Shown: positions 54,582-64,000, numbered from the stretch's first letter. The stretch: 64,000 nt of DNA from Lonepinella sp042468235 (GCF_042468235.1 NZ_CP170386.1:1054001-1118000), one strand, 5' to 3'. Notes: generated by a model not told the origin, from the letters alone. A program made the numbers and translations.

Positions 54582-54785
54582 TTATTTATTCACTTGGCTA
54601 CCAATTAAGCCACCTAAGGCTGCCCCCCCGAGGGTTGCACCAGTTGAGTTGCCAATAACATTACCGGCAACGCCACCAATGGCAGCGCCAACTGCTGTAT
54701 TCTTTTGGGTTTGAGACATATTACTACAAGCAACCATCAACCCCGCAATAAATAATGCAGCAACTAATTTAACGATATTTTTCAT
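54582..54785 (-). CDS. osmB: OsmB-like glycine-zipper lipoprotein
   Basis: A 67-residue lipoprotein. The signal sequence ends in the lipobox LMVACS (Cys20 lipidated). The rest, NTAVGAAIGGVAGNVIG and ATLGGAALGGLIGSQVNK, is a double glycine zipper nearly parallel to E. coli OsmB. It is expected in the outer membrane, often osmotically or stress induced. The gene symbol is by similarity. Confidence 0.8.
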   Translation of the reverse strand: MKNIVKLVAALFIAGLMVACSNMSQTQKNTAVGAAIGGVAGNVIGNSTGATLGGAALGGLIGSQVNK

Positions 54786-54859
54786 AAAAACTCCTTAATA
54801 ATTTAAATATCCTAAACTGCAAATTGAGACCACAATACACAAAAGAAGTTCAACTTTAC

Positions 54860-55657
54860 CTACATTGTATAAGGATTTGGATACTGATAAATAAAATCTA
54901 ATTCTCGACAAATCTTATCGGCTACAATAATCCGTTGTGGATCTCCATCCGAGCACTCAAAGTGCGGTGCTTTTTCAGCAAATTTTTCTGCCATCGCTTG
55001 ATAATAATCCACTCGCGTTGGGTGTTGTGGAGCAACCAAATGATACAAGCGGTGACCGCCTTGCGTTTCTAATAAACTTTGCACCGCTCTTGAACAATCT
55101 TCTAAATGTACAAGATTAACTGGACTATTCCCTTGCTGATAAGTTCTTCCACTCATGGAATGAACAGGATGGCGATCATTCCCGATCAACCCACCAAAAC
55201 GAATAATATCCACATCAATATCTTGTAAAGTAAATAACATCTGTTCAATTTCATACAACGGAGAGGAAGGCGGTTGGGTCTCTTCATCAAATTGCCCAGT
55301 TTGTATGGGTAAAACAGATGTAGAACTAATAAAGATAATATGCTTTACTCCGCATAATAAGGCTTCACTTACCAGATTTTCAATACCTTGTGTATAACTT
55401 TCCGCATCAAAAAAATAATCACTGGGTGGAATATTAATGACTAAACTATCCACCGATAATAAAGCAATTAAATCATCTGGATCGGCATTAATCTCAGGAT
55501 CAAGTTGTAACTGATAGGCTTCTAACCGCCATAAACGCATTTCTTCCACACCCTCTTGAGTGCGTTTACTGCCTTTGACTTCCCAACCTAAATTACGTAG
55601 ATCTCTCGCCAACGGCAAACCAAACCAGCCTAATCCAACAATTGCTACCGAACGCAT
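54860..55657 (-). CDS. SDR/NAD-dependent epimerase-like protein (YeeZ family)
   Basis: A 265-residue Rossmann-fold protein with the nucleotide-binding start VAIVGLGWFGLPLARDL and SDR-like HIIFISSTSVLP. The usual YxxxK catalytic pair is not evident: SPLYEIEQML has the Tyr but lacks the Lys, so it may not be an ordinary epimerase. E. coli YeeZ is a homologue of unknown function. It lies 22 bp after purC and may be co-transcribed. Confidence 0.8.
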   Translation of the reverse strand: MRSVAIVGLGWFGLPLARDLRNLGWEVKGSKRTQEGVEEMRLWRLEAYQLQLDPEINADPDDLIALLSVDSLVINIPPSDYFFDAESYTQGIENLVSEALLCGVKHIIFISSTSVLPIQTGQFDEETQPPSSPLYEIEQMLFTLQDIDVDIIRFGGLIGNDRHPVHSMSGRTYQQGNSPVNLVHLEDCSRAVQSLLETQGGHRLYHLVAPQHPTRVDYYQAMAEKFAEKAPHFECSDGDPQRIIVADKICRELDFIYQYPNPYTM

Positions 55658-55679
55658 AATTCCTTTACTATTTCACTCA

Positions 55680-56540
55680 CTATTTAGTTAATAAATCCAA
55701 TGCTTCTTGATATTTCGCAACGGTTTTCTCAATCACGTCCGCTGGCACTTTCGGCGCTGGCGGTTGTTTATTCCAACCACTTTGTTCTAACCAATCCCGC
55801 ACAAATTGCTTATCAAATGATGGTGGATTAGTGCCTTCTTGATAAGTATCAACAGACCAAAAACGGCTTGAATCAGGGGTTAACACTTCATCCATCAAAG
55901 TTAAAGTGCCATTCTCATCTAAACCAAATTCAAATTTGGTATCGCAAATAATAATGCCCTTAGTCAACGCATAAGTGGCCGCTTCTTTATATAACGAAAT
56001 CGCTGCATCACGCACTTTTGCTGCTAATTCCGCCCCGATTTGGTGTTCACATTCCGCATAACTAATATTAATATCGTGATCACCGACGTCTTCTTTACTG
56101 GACGGCGTAAAAATCGGTTCAGGCAATTTACTGGCTTCCACCAATCCTTCTGGCAACTGCAAACCGCAAATGGTGCCTGTTTGTTTATAATCTTTTAACC
56201 CCGATCCTGTTAAATAGCCACGTACAATGCTTTCAATCTTAATCGGTGTTAAGCGTTTACATACGACTGCACGATCTTTAACTAAATCGGCTTCAACTTT
56301 TGGTAACACATCATACACCGTATCACCTGTAAAATGATTTGGCATAATATGTGCCAATTTTTTAAACCAAAAATTTGAGATTTGGGTTAAGATTTCACCC
56401 TTACGTGGAATAGGATCATCCAAAATGACATCAAATGCTGATAAACGGTCGGTTGCGACCATCAGCATACGTTTATCGTCAATTTCATATAGATCTCGTA
56501 CTTTACCAGAATAGATTTTTTTTAGGCTTAACTCTGCCAT
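55680..56540 (-). CDS. purC: SAICAR synthetase
   Basis: Joins CAIR and aspartate in purine synthesis. The 286 residues are longer than the E. coli enzyme (237) and fit the longer variant found in Pasteurellaceae and yeast. Motifs include LKKIYSGKVRDLYEID, ESIVRGYLTGSG and LMDEVLTPDSSRFW. Confidence 0.95.
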   Translation of the reverse strand: MAELSLKKIYSGKVRDLYEIDDKRMLMVATDRLSAFDVILDDPIPRKGEILTQISNFWFKKLAHIMPNHFTGDTVYDVLPKVEADLVKDRAVVCKRLTPIKIESIVRGYLTGSGLKDYKQTGTICGLQLPEGLVEASKLPEPIFTPSSKEDVGDHDINISYAECEHQIGAELAAKVRDAAISLYKEAATYALTKGIIICDTKFEFGLDENGTLTLMDEVLTPDSSRFWSVDTYQEGTNPPSFDKQFVRDWLEQSGWNKQPPAPKVPADVIEKTVAKYQEALDLLTK

Positions 56541-56648
56541 TGTATTGCCCTTTTATTGTGAAGAATAACGTGTGAAATAAAAACTATATTGAATTATACC
56601 GCACTTTCCCCGCAAAAAAAGCAATCGTTTGCATTTTATTCAGAATTT

Positions 56649-57968
56649 TTATTCTTCTCTTTCTACACCTAAGGCTTGTGAAAAACTCCGTAATCCTTTC
56701 GAATTACCGGTCTTCACCATGGTTGACATCGCTTGGGTGGGAGGATGAATGAGTTTATTCATCAATTTATAACTCAACTCTTGTATTATTTGCTCAGCAT
56801 TCTCGCCCTGTTGCAAAGCCGTTAAGGCTTTTTCTAATAAATCTTGTCGAGTTTGTTCCGCATTTTCACGATAATGACGAATTAAATTAGAAAACTGATG
56901 CACTTTCAGCCATTCAAAAAAGTAGCAACATTCTTGTTCAATAATCTGGTTTGCCTGATCGGCCGCTTTTTCACGTTGATCCATATTGTGCTGAATAATA
57001 TTCTGCAAGTCGTCCACACTATAATGATAAACGCTATCCAACTCTCCTACACTTTCTTCCACATCTCGCGGAACAGCAATATCTACTACTAACATCGGTG
57101 CATTGCGGCGTTGTTTTTGTGCAATTTTAACCATTTGCTGAGTAATTAAAATCTGTTCTGCCGCCGTAGAAGAAATCACAATATCCGCTTGGTTTAAGCC
57201 ATCTTGTAATTGATCCAGCGGAATCACTTGAATCTGATTACCCTGATCCAAACGACTAAGTAAGGCTTCTGCACGAGATAAAGTGCGGTTAGAAATAATG
57301 ATTTTTTTCACGCCGTGGCGTAGCAAATGACGACTAACCAATTCAATGGTTTCACCTGCACCGACTAACAACACGGTTAAAGATTTTAGATGTTCAAAAA
57401 TCTGCCGAGCCAAACTACAAGCTGCATAAGCCACCGATACTGCATGTTCACCAATATTCGTTTCACTTCTTACCCGTTTTGCCACGGAAAATGTTTTTTG
57501 GAACAAACGAGAAATTTCGCTGGTTAAAGCATAATCTGCTTGTGATTGATAATATTCTTCCGTTAATTGATAGGCTTGCTTCACTTGTCCTAAAATTTGC
57601 GGTTCACCTAAAATCAAGGAATCCAACCCACAAGCCACCGACATCAAATGTTTCACCGCATTTTTATCTTGATGCAGATACAAACAGGCTTTTAATTCGA
57701 TTAAATCAATTTGGTGAATTTGAGCAAACCAAGCCACTATCTGATCAAGAAAATCTTGTGTTTCCTTGGTTTCAGTCGGCGAAAGATTTTTATTATGTAG
57801 ATAAATTTCAGTTCGATTACAAGTAGATAAAATCACCGCACTTTGAGCCAATTCTAAGCACTGAATTTGTTGTAAAGCAAGCTGGCGTTTCTCTGGCGAA
57901 AACGCTACTTTCTCACGCAATCCCACCGTTGCGGTTTTATGATTAATGCCTAGAACCAAAATTGTCAT
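56649..57968 (-). CDS. hemA: Glutamyl-tRNA reductase
   Basis: First step of C5-pathway haem synthesis: glutamyl-tRNA to glutamate-1-semialdehyde. The 439 residues contain the catalytic Cys in ILSTCNRTEIYL (Cys50), DSLILGEPQILGQVK, the NADPH-binding VLLVGAGETIELV and a C-terminal dimerisation domain. Its presence means that the haem pathway starts here, so the TonB haem receptor would be for iron or haem scavenging rather than strict haem dependence; that is inference from one gene. Confidence 0.96.
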   Translation of the reverse strand: MTILVLGINHKTATVGLREKVAFSPEKRQLALQQIQCLELAQSAVILSTCNRTEIYLHNKNLSPTETKETQDFLDQIVAWFAQIHQIDLIELKACLYLHQDKNAVKHLMSVACGLDSLILGEPQILGQVKQAYQLTEEYYQSQADYALTSEISRLFQKTFSVAKRVRSETNIGEHAVSVAYAACSLARQIFEHLKSLTVLLVGAGETIELVSRHLLRHGVKKIIISNRTLSRAEALLSRLDQGNQIQVIPLDQLQDGLNQADIVISSTAAEQILITQQMVKIAQKQRRNAPMLVVDIAVPRDVEESVGELDSVYHYSVDDLQNIIQHNMDQREKAADQANQIIEQECCYFFEWLKVHQFSNLIRHYRENAEQTRQDLLEKALTALQQGENAEQIIQELSYKLMNKLIHPPTQAMSTMVKTGNSKGLRSFSQALGVEREE

Positions 57969-58125
57969 ATAAAAATATTATTTAATACCTAAAAAGTGGT
58001 ATAACCCTCTAAATTCAACCAGTTATACCTTATAATAGAATGTATTTTAACGGAAAAAAACATAAAATATACAACAATTGTTTTTATTTCAAATAAAAAT
58101 CTAATTAAATGCTCAACTTCTACTC

Positions 58126-59046
58126 TTACCATAAATAAGATGGATTAACAATATCTTCCAATTGCTGCCAATACACTTGCAAGGTAATTTCACCTTCGGC
58201 AAAAGGTCCTATGGCATAAGGGGGATAAACAAAGCTCACGCCCTCAGGGGTAAAATAGAATTCTGTTGAAACATAGAAATCTTGTTTATTGGTGTAAAAT
58301 GAACTTTCATCAGCTGTTTGATTATGTTCGGCATAACTTCCCCATAATAATTCTTTAAGTTTATCTTGATTTTGTTTGGCAACTAAATCATCTAAACTAA
58401 TAATAGATTTTTTGTTGCTATCAATATTAATATAATGCGTCCAGCCATTACCATGTGCACCACCACTGAAAATATAAGTAGTTTGATAGAATGTTAATAT
58501 ATTTTGTCGTTGTCCTGCATAATTCATGCTGAGTGATAATTCATTACCAAAACTTTCGAAAGATTGACTGGAAGTTAAACCCTCTTGATAATAACTATCA
58601 AATAATTTCAATAAACGCTGTTTCGCTGATGAAATGGCATTAATTTCTTGTAATTTTTGTTTATCTTCTAATTCAGGTTGACCAATCATTTCATTGTAAA
58701 GCAAATCGTCTAACCAAGCATAACCCGTTTCTACTGTGCTTAGATGATAATCTATATAGCTATCCGTAATATCGTATTCTTCTTTGGCTGTTTTAGGATC
58801 GCGTTTAAATTCTTGTTTTTTGTCAAACAGTGTTACGGGTTTAACATTTAATGTCGGAATTGCCGTTTGATATTTATTTGCCCCCTGTTGAATCGCCTTT
58901 AATTCAGACTGTGATTTCTCTAAATCAGCATTGAGTTGACTAATCGTTTGTTCTGCAGTTTGCAATTTTGTTTGCATTTCCTTATCTTCACAAGCGGAAA
59001 GAAGCAAAGTTGATGCAATAAGTAAAGTCATTAATGATTTTTTCAT
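58126..59046 (-). CDS. DUF3298-domain lipoprotein
   Basis: A 306-residue lipoprotein with lipobox LLLSACED (Cys19) and a coiled coil (MQTKLQTAEQTISQLNADLEKS). The C-terminal domain has the DUF4163/DUF3298 (RsiV-like) pattern: TTYIFSGGAHGNGWTHYINID and VYPPYAIGPFAEGEI. The domain occurs in periplasmic and anti-sigma proteins, some of which bind lysozyme. Role here unknown. Confidence 0.85.
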   Translation of the reverse strand: MKKSLMTLLIASTLLLSACEDKEMQTKLQTAEQTISQLNADLEKSQSELKAIQQGANKYQTAIPTLNVKPVTLFDKKQEFKRDPKTAKEEYDITDSYIDYHLSTVETGYAWLDDLLYNEMIGQPELEDKQKLQEINAISSAKQRLLKLFDSYYQEGLTSSQSFESFGNELSLSMNYAGQRQNILTFYQTTYIFSGGAHGNGWTHYINIDSNKKSIISLDDLVAKQNQDKLKELLWGSYAEHNQTADESSFYTNKQDFYVSTEFYFTPEGVSFVYPPYAIGPFAEGEITLQVYWQQLEDIVNPSYLW

Positions 59047-59099
59047 CGTATTTCTCCTTTGTTTAAAAAAAGCGAAACCAAAGATTTCGCCTAGATTAA

Positions 59100-60830
59100 T
59101 TACATTTTTTCCACAGTTTTAATACCTAGCAAATCTAACCCTTGTTTTAAAATACGTTCAGTTAATTGAGCTAGTTTTAAACGGCTGAGTTTAATCTCTT
59201 GTGGTGCATTTAAAATTGGGCAATGTTCGTAGAAACTAGAGAATATGCCAGCTAATTCGTATAAATAAGCACACAGAATATGTGGTGTGCCATCTTTAGT
59301 CACAATTTGTACGGCTTCTTCAAATTGTAATAATTTTATCGCCAACGCTCGTTCTTTATCTTCAGTTAAAACAATATGAGCATTGGCAAGTGCGGTGGAA
59401 TCTGTATCAGTTTTATTAAAAATAGAACGAATACGCGTATAAGCATATTGCATATACGGTGCCGTGTTTCCTTCAAAACTGAGCATATTATCCCAATCAA
59501 AGACATAGTCTGTAGTGCGGTTTTTTGATAAATCGGCATATTTTACCGAACCAATCGCCACCGCTTCAATTACTGCGACTTTTTCTTGCTCTGAAAGTGC
59601 GGTGGATTTTTCGTTAATTAATTTACTCGCACGTTCAACGGCTTCATCTAATAAATCAGCTAATTTTACTGTTCCGCCTGAACGTGTTTTAAATGGCTTG
59701 CCATCTTTGCCTAACATCATACCGAAATTTTCATGTTCAAGACTAAAACTATCTGGTACATAACCTGCTTTGCGAGTAATTAACCAAGCCTGTTGTAAAT
59801 GTTGACTTTGGCGAGTATCGGTGAATACTAAAGCACGATCTGCTTGCAAGGTTTCATAACGATATTTAGCCGCAGCTATGTCTGTCGTGGTATAAAGAAA
59901 ACCGCCATCTTTTTTCTGCACGATAACGCCCATTGGCTCACCATCTTTGTTTTTAAATTCGTCCAAGTAAACGACTAAAGCACCATCATCTTCTACGGCA
60001 AGTCCCTTAGCTTTTAAATCCGCAACAATTTCTGGCAACATGGGATTATATAAACTCTCCCCCATGACATCTTGTTCGCTCAAGGTAACATTTAAGCGAT
60101 TATAATTTAATTGGTTTTGCGACATCGTCATATCCACCAATTTTTTCCACATGGTTAAGCAATAACGATCGCCACTTTGCAATTTCACCACATATTGCCG
60201 TGCTTTTTCTGCAAACACTTCATCACTATCATAATTCTCTTTGGCGGCACGATAAAAAGCCTCTAAATCGCTTAATTCCATTTCACTCGCCTGTTCATTT
60301 TCCATTTTTTCTAGGTAAGCAATCAACATACCAAATTGGGTACCCCAGTCACCAACGTGATTAGCCCGAATCACTTTGTTACCCATAAATTCTAAGGCTC
60401 GAGCCACTGCATCACCAATAATAGTTGAACGTAAATGTCCAACGTGCATTTCTTTGGCTACATTTGGAGAAGAATAATCCAGCACAACAGTTTGTGGATT
60501 GTTTGTTTTTATCCCAAAATTCACCGCACTTAATGCTTTTTCTACGTTATCGGCTAACCATTCTTTGGCTAAGAAAATATTAATAAATCCCGGACCTGCA
60601 ATTTCTAATTTTTCTGCAATACCATTTAATTCCACCCGTTCTAATACTTTTTGTGCAAATTCACGGGGATTTAAACTTAATTTTTTTGCTGCCCCCATAA
60701 TACCATTCGCTTGATAATCACCGAACTGTGGTTTACCCGATTGGCGTACGGCTGGCTCTGGATTATTTTCAGCCCCAGCCAGAATCATTGCGTGTTGAAT
60801 TTTGTCGGATAAAAGAGTTTGAATATTCAC
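59100..60830 (-). CDS. argS: Arginyl-tRNA synthetase
   Basis: Charges tRNA-Arg. A class I synthetase of 576 residues. The HIGH motif appears as HVGHLRST inside SSPNVAKEMHVGHLRS, and the KMSKS site is replaced by a KTRSGG-type loop, normal for ArgRS. The C-terminal anticodon domain with YMQYAYTRIRSI is present. Confidence 0.97.
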   Translation of the reverse strand: MNIQTLLSDKIQHAMILAGAENNPEPAVRQSGKPQFGDYQANGIMGAAKKLSLNPREFAQKVLERVELNGIAEKLEIAGPGFINIFLAKEWLADNVEKALSAVNFGIKTNNPQTVVLDYSSPNVAKEMHVGHLRSTIIGDAVARALEFMGNKVIRANHVGDWGTQFGMLIAYLEKMENEQASEMELSDLEAFYRAAKENYDSDEVFAEKARQYVVKLQSGDRYCLTMWKKLVDMTMSQNQLNYNRLNVTLSEQDVMGESLYNPMLPEIVADLKAKGLAVEDDGALVVYLDEFKNKDGEPMGVIVQKKDGGFLYTTTDIAAAKYRYETLQADRALVFTDTRQSQHLQQAWLITRKAGYVPDSFSLEHENFGMMLGKDGKPFKTRSGGTVKLADLLDEAVERASKLINEKSTALSEQEKVAVIEAVAIGSVKYADLSKNRTTDYVFDWDNMLSFEGNTAPYMQYAYTRIRSIFNKTDTDSTALANAHIVLTEDKERALAIKLLQFEEAVQIVTKDGTPHILCAYLYELAGIFSSFYEHCPILNAPQEIKLSRLKLAQLTERILKQGLDLLGIKTVEKM

Positions 60831-60950
60831 GTTTTTATACCTATAAAATAAATTAATATAATTAATCGGTTATAATACCGTTGTTTACGGTTTTAGAAAA
60901 GAAACATTATAAATTAAAAGTCAATTTGTTGTATATTGATAACTAAAAAA

Positions 60951-60985
60951 TGGTTTAAAGCCTTATATTAATTGGCTTTAAACCA
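60951..60985 (-). terminator. ndk terminator
   Basis: TGGTTTAAAGCC and GGCTTTAAACCA form a perfect 12-bp stem; on the minus strand it is followed by six T. It lies about 45 bp after the ndk stop. Confidence 0.8.
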
Positions 60986-61031
60986 CTCCTAGTATGTAAC
61001 TTTTATCTGCTACGCCCAGCAAATCTAACTG

Positions 61032-61457
61032 CTAACGTTCACAAATCTCCGATTCAACAAAGAAATACGCAATTTCTCTGGTAGCACTTTCTGGACTATC
61101 CGAGCCATGCACTGAATTGCGAGTTTTACTTTCGGCAAAATCACGGCGAATTGTTCCCTCTGCTTGCATTTCAGGGTTGGTTGCCCCAATTAAAGTGCGG
61201 TAATCTTGAATGGCATTTTGCTTTTCTAAAACAGAAACGACCACTGGAGCTGAAATCATATATTCCACTAATCCAGCAAAAAAAGGTTTGCCTTGATGTT
61301 CTGCGTAAAATCCCTCCGCTTGTGGCTGAGTTAAGTGTAACATTTTAGTTGCTACCACTTGAAAACCTGCATCTTCAAAGCGACTCAAAATCTTACCGAT
61401 TAAATTACGCTCTACTGCATCTGGTTTAATAATTGATAAAGTACGTTCCAATCCCAT
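61032..61457 (-). CDS. ndk: Nucleoside diphosphate kinase
   Basis: Balances nucleoside triphosphates. The 141 residues carry the active-site His in RNSVHGSDSPESA and the N-terminal LERTLSIIKPDAVERN. It starts 10 bp after pepB, so pepB-ndk is an operon ending at the 60951 hairpin. Confidence 0.97.
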   Translation of the reverse strand: MGLERTLSIIKPDAVERNLIGKILSRFEDAGFQVVATKMLHLTQPQAEGFYAEHQGKPFFAGLVEYMISAPVVVSVLEKQNAIQDYRTLIGATNPEMQAEGTIRRDFAESKTRNSVHGSDSPESATREIAYFFVESEICER

Positions 61458-61467
61458 TTTATACTCC

Positions 61468-62760
61468 CTATTTTGCTCTGGTTAACAATAAATTTGCTAA
61501 AGTTTGTACACCGATGCCTGTTGCACCAGTTGCCCAAAGATCACTACTAGATTTGCGATAAGTTGCAGAACAATCTAGGTGTAACCAATGTTGTTGATAA
61601 TTTTCAACAAAATGAGATAAAAATGCTGTCGCCGTGCTGGCTCCTGCACTCACAGCTAACGAACCCGAATTGGCAATATCCGCAAAAGCAGAAGAAATTT
61701 GGCTACGATGTAATTCTGCAAAAGGTAAACGCCAAAATGGTTCTTGTGCTTGTTGAGCAGATTGTAATAAATCCGCCACTAATTGATCGTCCATTGAAAG
61801 CACAGAATGATAGTCATTGCCTACAGCGACTTTCGCTGCACCAGTCAGCGTTGCTGCATCAATAATAAATTGTGGATTTTGTGCATCGGCTTCAATTAAT
61901 CCATCGGCTAACACTAAACGCCCTTCCGCATCGGTATTTAGTACTTCCACCGTTACACCATTTTTATAGGTAATAATATCATTAAGTTTAAACGCATTAC
62001 TGCTAATCATGTTTTCAGCACAGCATAAATATAATTTAACCCGAGCATTTAAGCCTTGAGCAATCGCCAACCCCAATGCCCCCGTTAATAAAGCAGCACC
62101 ACCCATATCGGCTTTCATGCTTTCCATACTGTTGCTTGGTTTTAAGCTATACCCCCCCGTATCAAAGGTAATGCCTTTGCCTACTAAACAGGCTAAAACT
62201 GGTGCATTCTTATCGCCCGTTGGATTAAAGTCTAATTGGAGCATAACAGGTGCGTTGGCAGAGCCTTTTCCTACTGTCCAAATGCCATGATAGCCTTTCG
62301 CTTGTAAATCTTGACCTTTAATAATTTGATAATTTAATTCACCCTCTTGCCAATCTTCAGCTTGTTGTTGAATGAATTGTACCGCACGATTTACCAACAC
62401 TTCTGGAGTTAATACATCTGATGGTAAATTAATGATTTCACGAACAAAATCACCACTTTCAATTAGCTCAAGTAATTTTTCATTTTCCGTTTCATCTAAC
62501 TCAGGAAAATCTACCTCAAAATCTTGTTTAGCAGTATAAAACCCTTGATAAAATGCCCAACAACTATCCGCATTCCAATTTTCGCCGATTAATTCCGCTT
62601 GCTTAATACCTTGTCCACGCAGTTTACGTGCGGCTTTTTGTACTAAAGTGCGGTCAAAATTTTCAGAAAAATGAACAATGGCTTGATTTTGCTGAAAAGT
62701 TAAAAACGCTTTTTTGCCCCAAACTTCATCAGGGGCTTGATGTGAAAGTAAAACTTGCAT
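61468..62760 (-). CDS. pepB: Aminopeptidase B (M17 family)
   Basis: A metal-dependent leucyl-type aminopeptidase of 430 residues, the short PepB form. Metal and catalytic motifs are GKGITFDTGGYSLKPS and the family signature NTDAEGRLVLADGL. The N-terminal region is shorter than in PepA. It follows the RelA/SpoT-domain gene by 9 bp. Confidence 0.95.
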   Translation of the reverse strand: MQVLLSHQAPDEVWGKKAFLTFQQNQAIVHFSENFDRTLVQKAARKLRGQGIKQAELIGENWNADSCWAFYQGFYTAKQDFEVDFPELDETENEKLLELIESGDFVREIINLPSDVLTPEVLVNRAVQFIQQQAEDWQEGELNYQIIKGQDLQAKGYHGIWTVGKGSANAPVMLQLDFNPTGDKNAPVLACLVGKGITFDTGGYSLKPSNSMESMKADMGGAALLTGALGLAIAQGLNARVKLYLCCAENMISSNAFKLNDIITYKNGVTVEVLNTDAEGRLVLADGLIEADAQNPQFIIDAATLTGAAKVAVGNDYHSVLSMDDQLVADLLQSAQQAQEPFWRLPFAELHRSQISSAFADIANSGSLAVSAGASTATAFLSHFVENYQQHWLHLDCSATYRKSSSDLWATGATGIGVQTLANLLLTRAK

Positions 62761-62769
62761 AATTTATCC

Positions 62770-63333
62770 TTAAAAATTCACAAAATTTCGTTTATATTTA
62801 CGATGGCTTTGAATATTACGTTCCGCATCTTTACGATCCCAAATCTGCAGTTCCCATGGATAATAAAAATTACTCGAATTTTTGAAATAAATATGAATTC
62901 CTACATACTCATCTTTATCTCGTAAATACCAGTTTTTTAACCCATATTTTTCTTTCCATTCATCTAATTTATTCATGACTTGGGTAATATCTTCCGTACT
63001 GACAATCATTCTTGCCCCAAAAATATCATTCATAATACTATTGACTGGAAAGCCTTCGCTACGTTGTTGAAACCGTTCAATTTTATGTAAAATAGATTCC
63101 GATGTTTTGACACGATAAAAATAGGAAATATCCGTTAAATCGGCACGATACAAATAATCATTAATGGCTTCGTGCAAATTTAAGCGATAGGCTAATATAT
63201 GCTCTACAGGCACTTTCGCTAGTGTATGTTTTAAATTCACCTTTTGAATTTTCCCTGTTTCAAAATAGTCTTGTGAAAAGGCTAAATGCACCTTATTAAT
63301 TTCATCAATTAAGCGTTCTATTTTTTCGAGCAT
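62770..63333 (-). CDS. Short RelA/SpoT-domain protein
   Basis: A 187-residue protein with most of the (p)ppGpp synthetase pattern: RVKTSESILHKIERF, NDIFGARMIV (DxxGxR), YVGIHIYF at the G-loop position, then WELQIWD with the conserved Glu, and HRKYKRNF. No HD hydrolase or regulatory domain is present, so it is a small alarmone synthetase-like protein or a divergent relative such as a tRNA or nucleotide pyrophosphokinase. The G-loop lacks the usual YRSLH, so ppGpp synthesis is not certain. It lies 17 bp after the MetE-like gene and 9 bp before pepB. Confidence 0.7.
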   Translation of the reverse strand: MLEKIERLIDEINKVHLAFSQDYFETGKIQKVNLKHTLAKVPVEHILAYRLNLHEAINDYLYRADLTDISYFYRVKTSESILHKIERFQQRSEGFPVNSIMNDIFGARMIVSTEDITQVMNKLDEWKEKYGLKNWYLRDKDEYVGIHIYFKNSSNFYYPWELQIWDRKDAERNIQSHRKYKRNFVNF

Positions 63334-63350
63334 ATATTTTCCCTACCTAA

Positions 63351-64000
63351 CTACTCGCCCCAAACTTCTTGCACAATATCACGAATAAATTCTAACTTCG
63401 CCCATTGTTGCTGTTCGGTCAGAATATTACCTTCTTCCGTTGATGCAAAACCACATTGCGGACTTAAACATAGTTGATTGATGTCCACATATTGAGTGGC
63501 TTCTTTGATGCGAGCAATAATATCATCACGATTTTCAAGTGTACCGTCTTTAGACGTAATTAACCCTAACACCACTTGTTGATCTTTGATAAAACGTAAC
63601 GGACGGAAATCTCCCGCACGATCGCTATCATACTCAAGGAAGAAACCATCTACACGGCAAGTACCAAACAAGGTTTCTGCGACAGGTTCATAACCACCAG
63701 CCGAGAACCAAGTGGAACGGAAATTGCCACGACAAATGTGCATGGTAATTGCAATATCATCAGCAGGTTTCGCATCTACGATTTTATTTAACATATAAAC
63801 ATAATCTTTGGCAATTTGGTCTAAATCAAAACCACGCTGTTTATAGGCGGCTCGTTTATCTTCCGCACAAAATTCGCCCCAGCTAGTGTCATCTAATTGT
63901 AAATTACGACAACCTAATTTGTAGAAAATCTGCATCGCTTTAATATAAGCGTTAGCAATATCGTCTAGTAAAAGTTGGTTGTTGTTTTCATAACGTGGAA
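63351..64000 (-). CDS. MetE-like methionine synthase II family protein, C-terminal part
   Basis: The frame is open to the right edge (the visible part is 216 codons before the stop) and starts outside the window. Features are those of the vitamin B12-independent methionine synthase C-terminal barrel: zinc ligands His and Cys in TMHICRGNF, Glu in FFLEYDSD, and Cys in LSPQCGFAS. The short spacing and wording (QLDDTSWGEFC) suggest the YxjG/YxjH-type shorter enzyme rather than full-length MetE. It probably methylates homocysteine using a folate or other methyl donor. Confidence 0.85.
   Translation of the reverse strand, partial: PRYENNNQLLLDDIANAYIKAMQIFYKLGCRNLQLDDTSWGEFCAEDKRAAYKQRGFDLDQIAKDYVYMLNKIVDAKPADDIAITMHICRGNFRSTWFSAGGYEPVAETLFGTCRVDGFFLEYDSDRAGDFRPLRFIKDQQVVLGLITSKDGTLENRDDIIARIKEATQYVDINQLCLSPQCGFASTEEGNILTEQQQWAKLEFIRDIVQEVWGE

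Noticed and set aside
1..64000. CRISPR arrays, tRNA or rRNA genes
   Set aside because: No regularly spaced direct repeats with unique spacers and no cloverleaf or rRNA-like sequence were seen on reading both strands.

Overview
The window is chromosomal DNA from a gammaproteobacterium of the family Pasteurellaceae, of the Haemophilus/Pasteurella uptake type. The 9-mer AAGTGCGGT (the Haemophilus-type DNA uptake sequence) occurs many times on both strands, in genes and in terminator-like dyads. Gene content also fits: artPIQM, exbB-exbD-tonB, serC-hisC-aroA, dapF-DUF484-xerC-HAD and YbaB-RecR. The sequence is AT-rich. I cannot name the species. No tRNA, rRNA, CRISPR array, prophage or insertion sequence was found.

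Layout. 1-1734: start of sucA and divergent gltA, sharing a strong CRP-like site. 1952-7953: a CydDC-like ABC pair followed by a haemoglobin/haem TonB-dependent receptor with a Fur-like box over its promoter. 8102-12196 (minus): an Aap-type amino acid ABC transporter. 12368-16962: typA, a DUF1328 peptide and a BCCT transporter starting at TTG. 17029-22077 (minus): a large sialidase autotransporter with seven 51-bp in-frame repeats and a T11 tract in its probable promoter spacer. 22367-28784: a DUF2254 membrane protein, mfd, a GFA-family protein, cdd and gmhA. 28878-32235: artPIQM enclosed by two inverted copies of a ~175-bp hairpin element. 32259-35854: a small EamA protein, then the convergent dapF operon.

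36057-42043 is the most notable accessory region: an operon of an MmeI-like DNA methyltransferase, a DEAD/DEAH helicase and a GIY-YIG (T5orf172) protein. A (GGAAC)18 tract lies near the start of the methyltransferase, which puts its best start codon out of frame with the body. The arrangement looks like a phase-variable restriction or defence system currently OFF. clpB follows, with a sigma-32-like promoter. A structured 500-bp gap after clpB carries a candidate type I toxin-antitoxin locus. Then come exbB-exbD-tonB, which would energise the haem receptor, and a DUF1919 protein.

47652-64000 is mostly minus-strand housekeeping: recR, ybaB, aroA-hisC-serC, tmaR (plus), argG, an OsmB-like lipoprotein, an SDR-family protein, purC, hemA, a DUF3298 lipoprotein, argS, ndk, pepB, a short RelA/SpoT-domain protein and the 3' part of a MetE-like gene cut by the window end. 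Several genes suggest a host-associated life: the haem receptor with TonB, surface sialidase, arginine uptake, and repeat-based switching.
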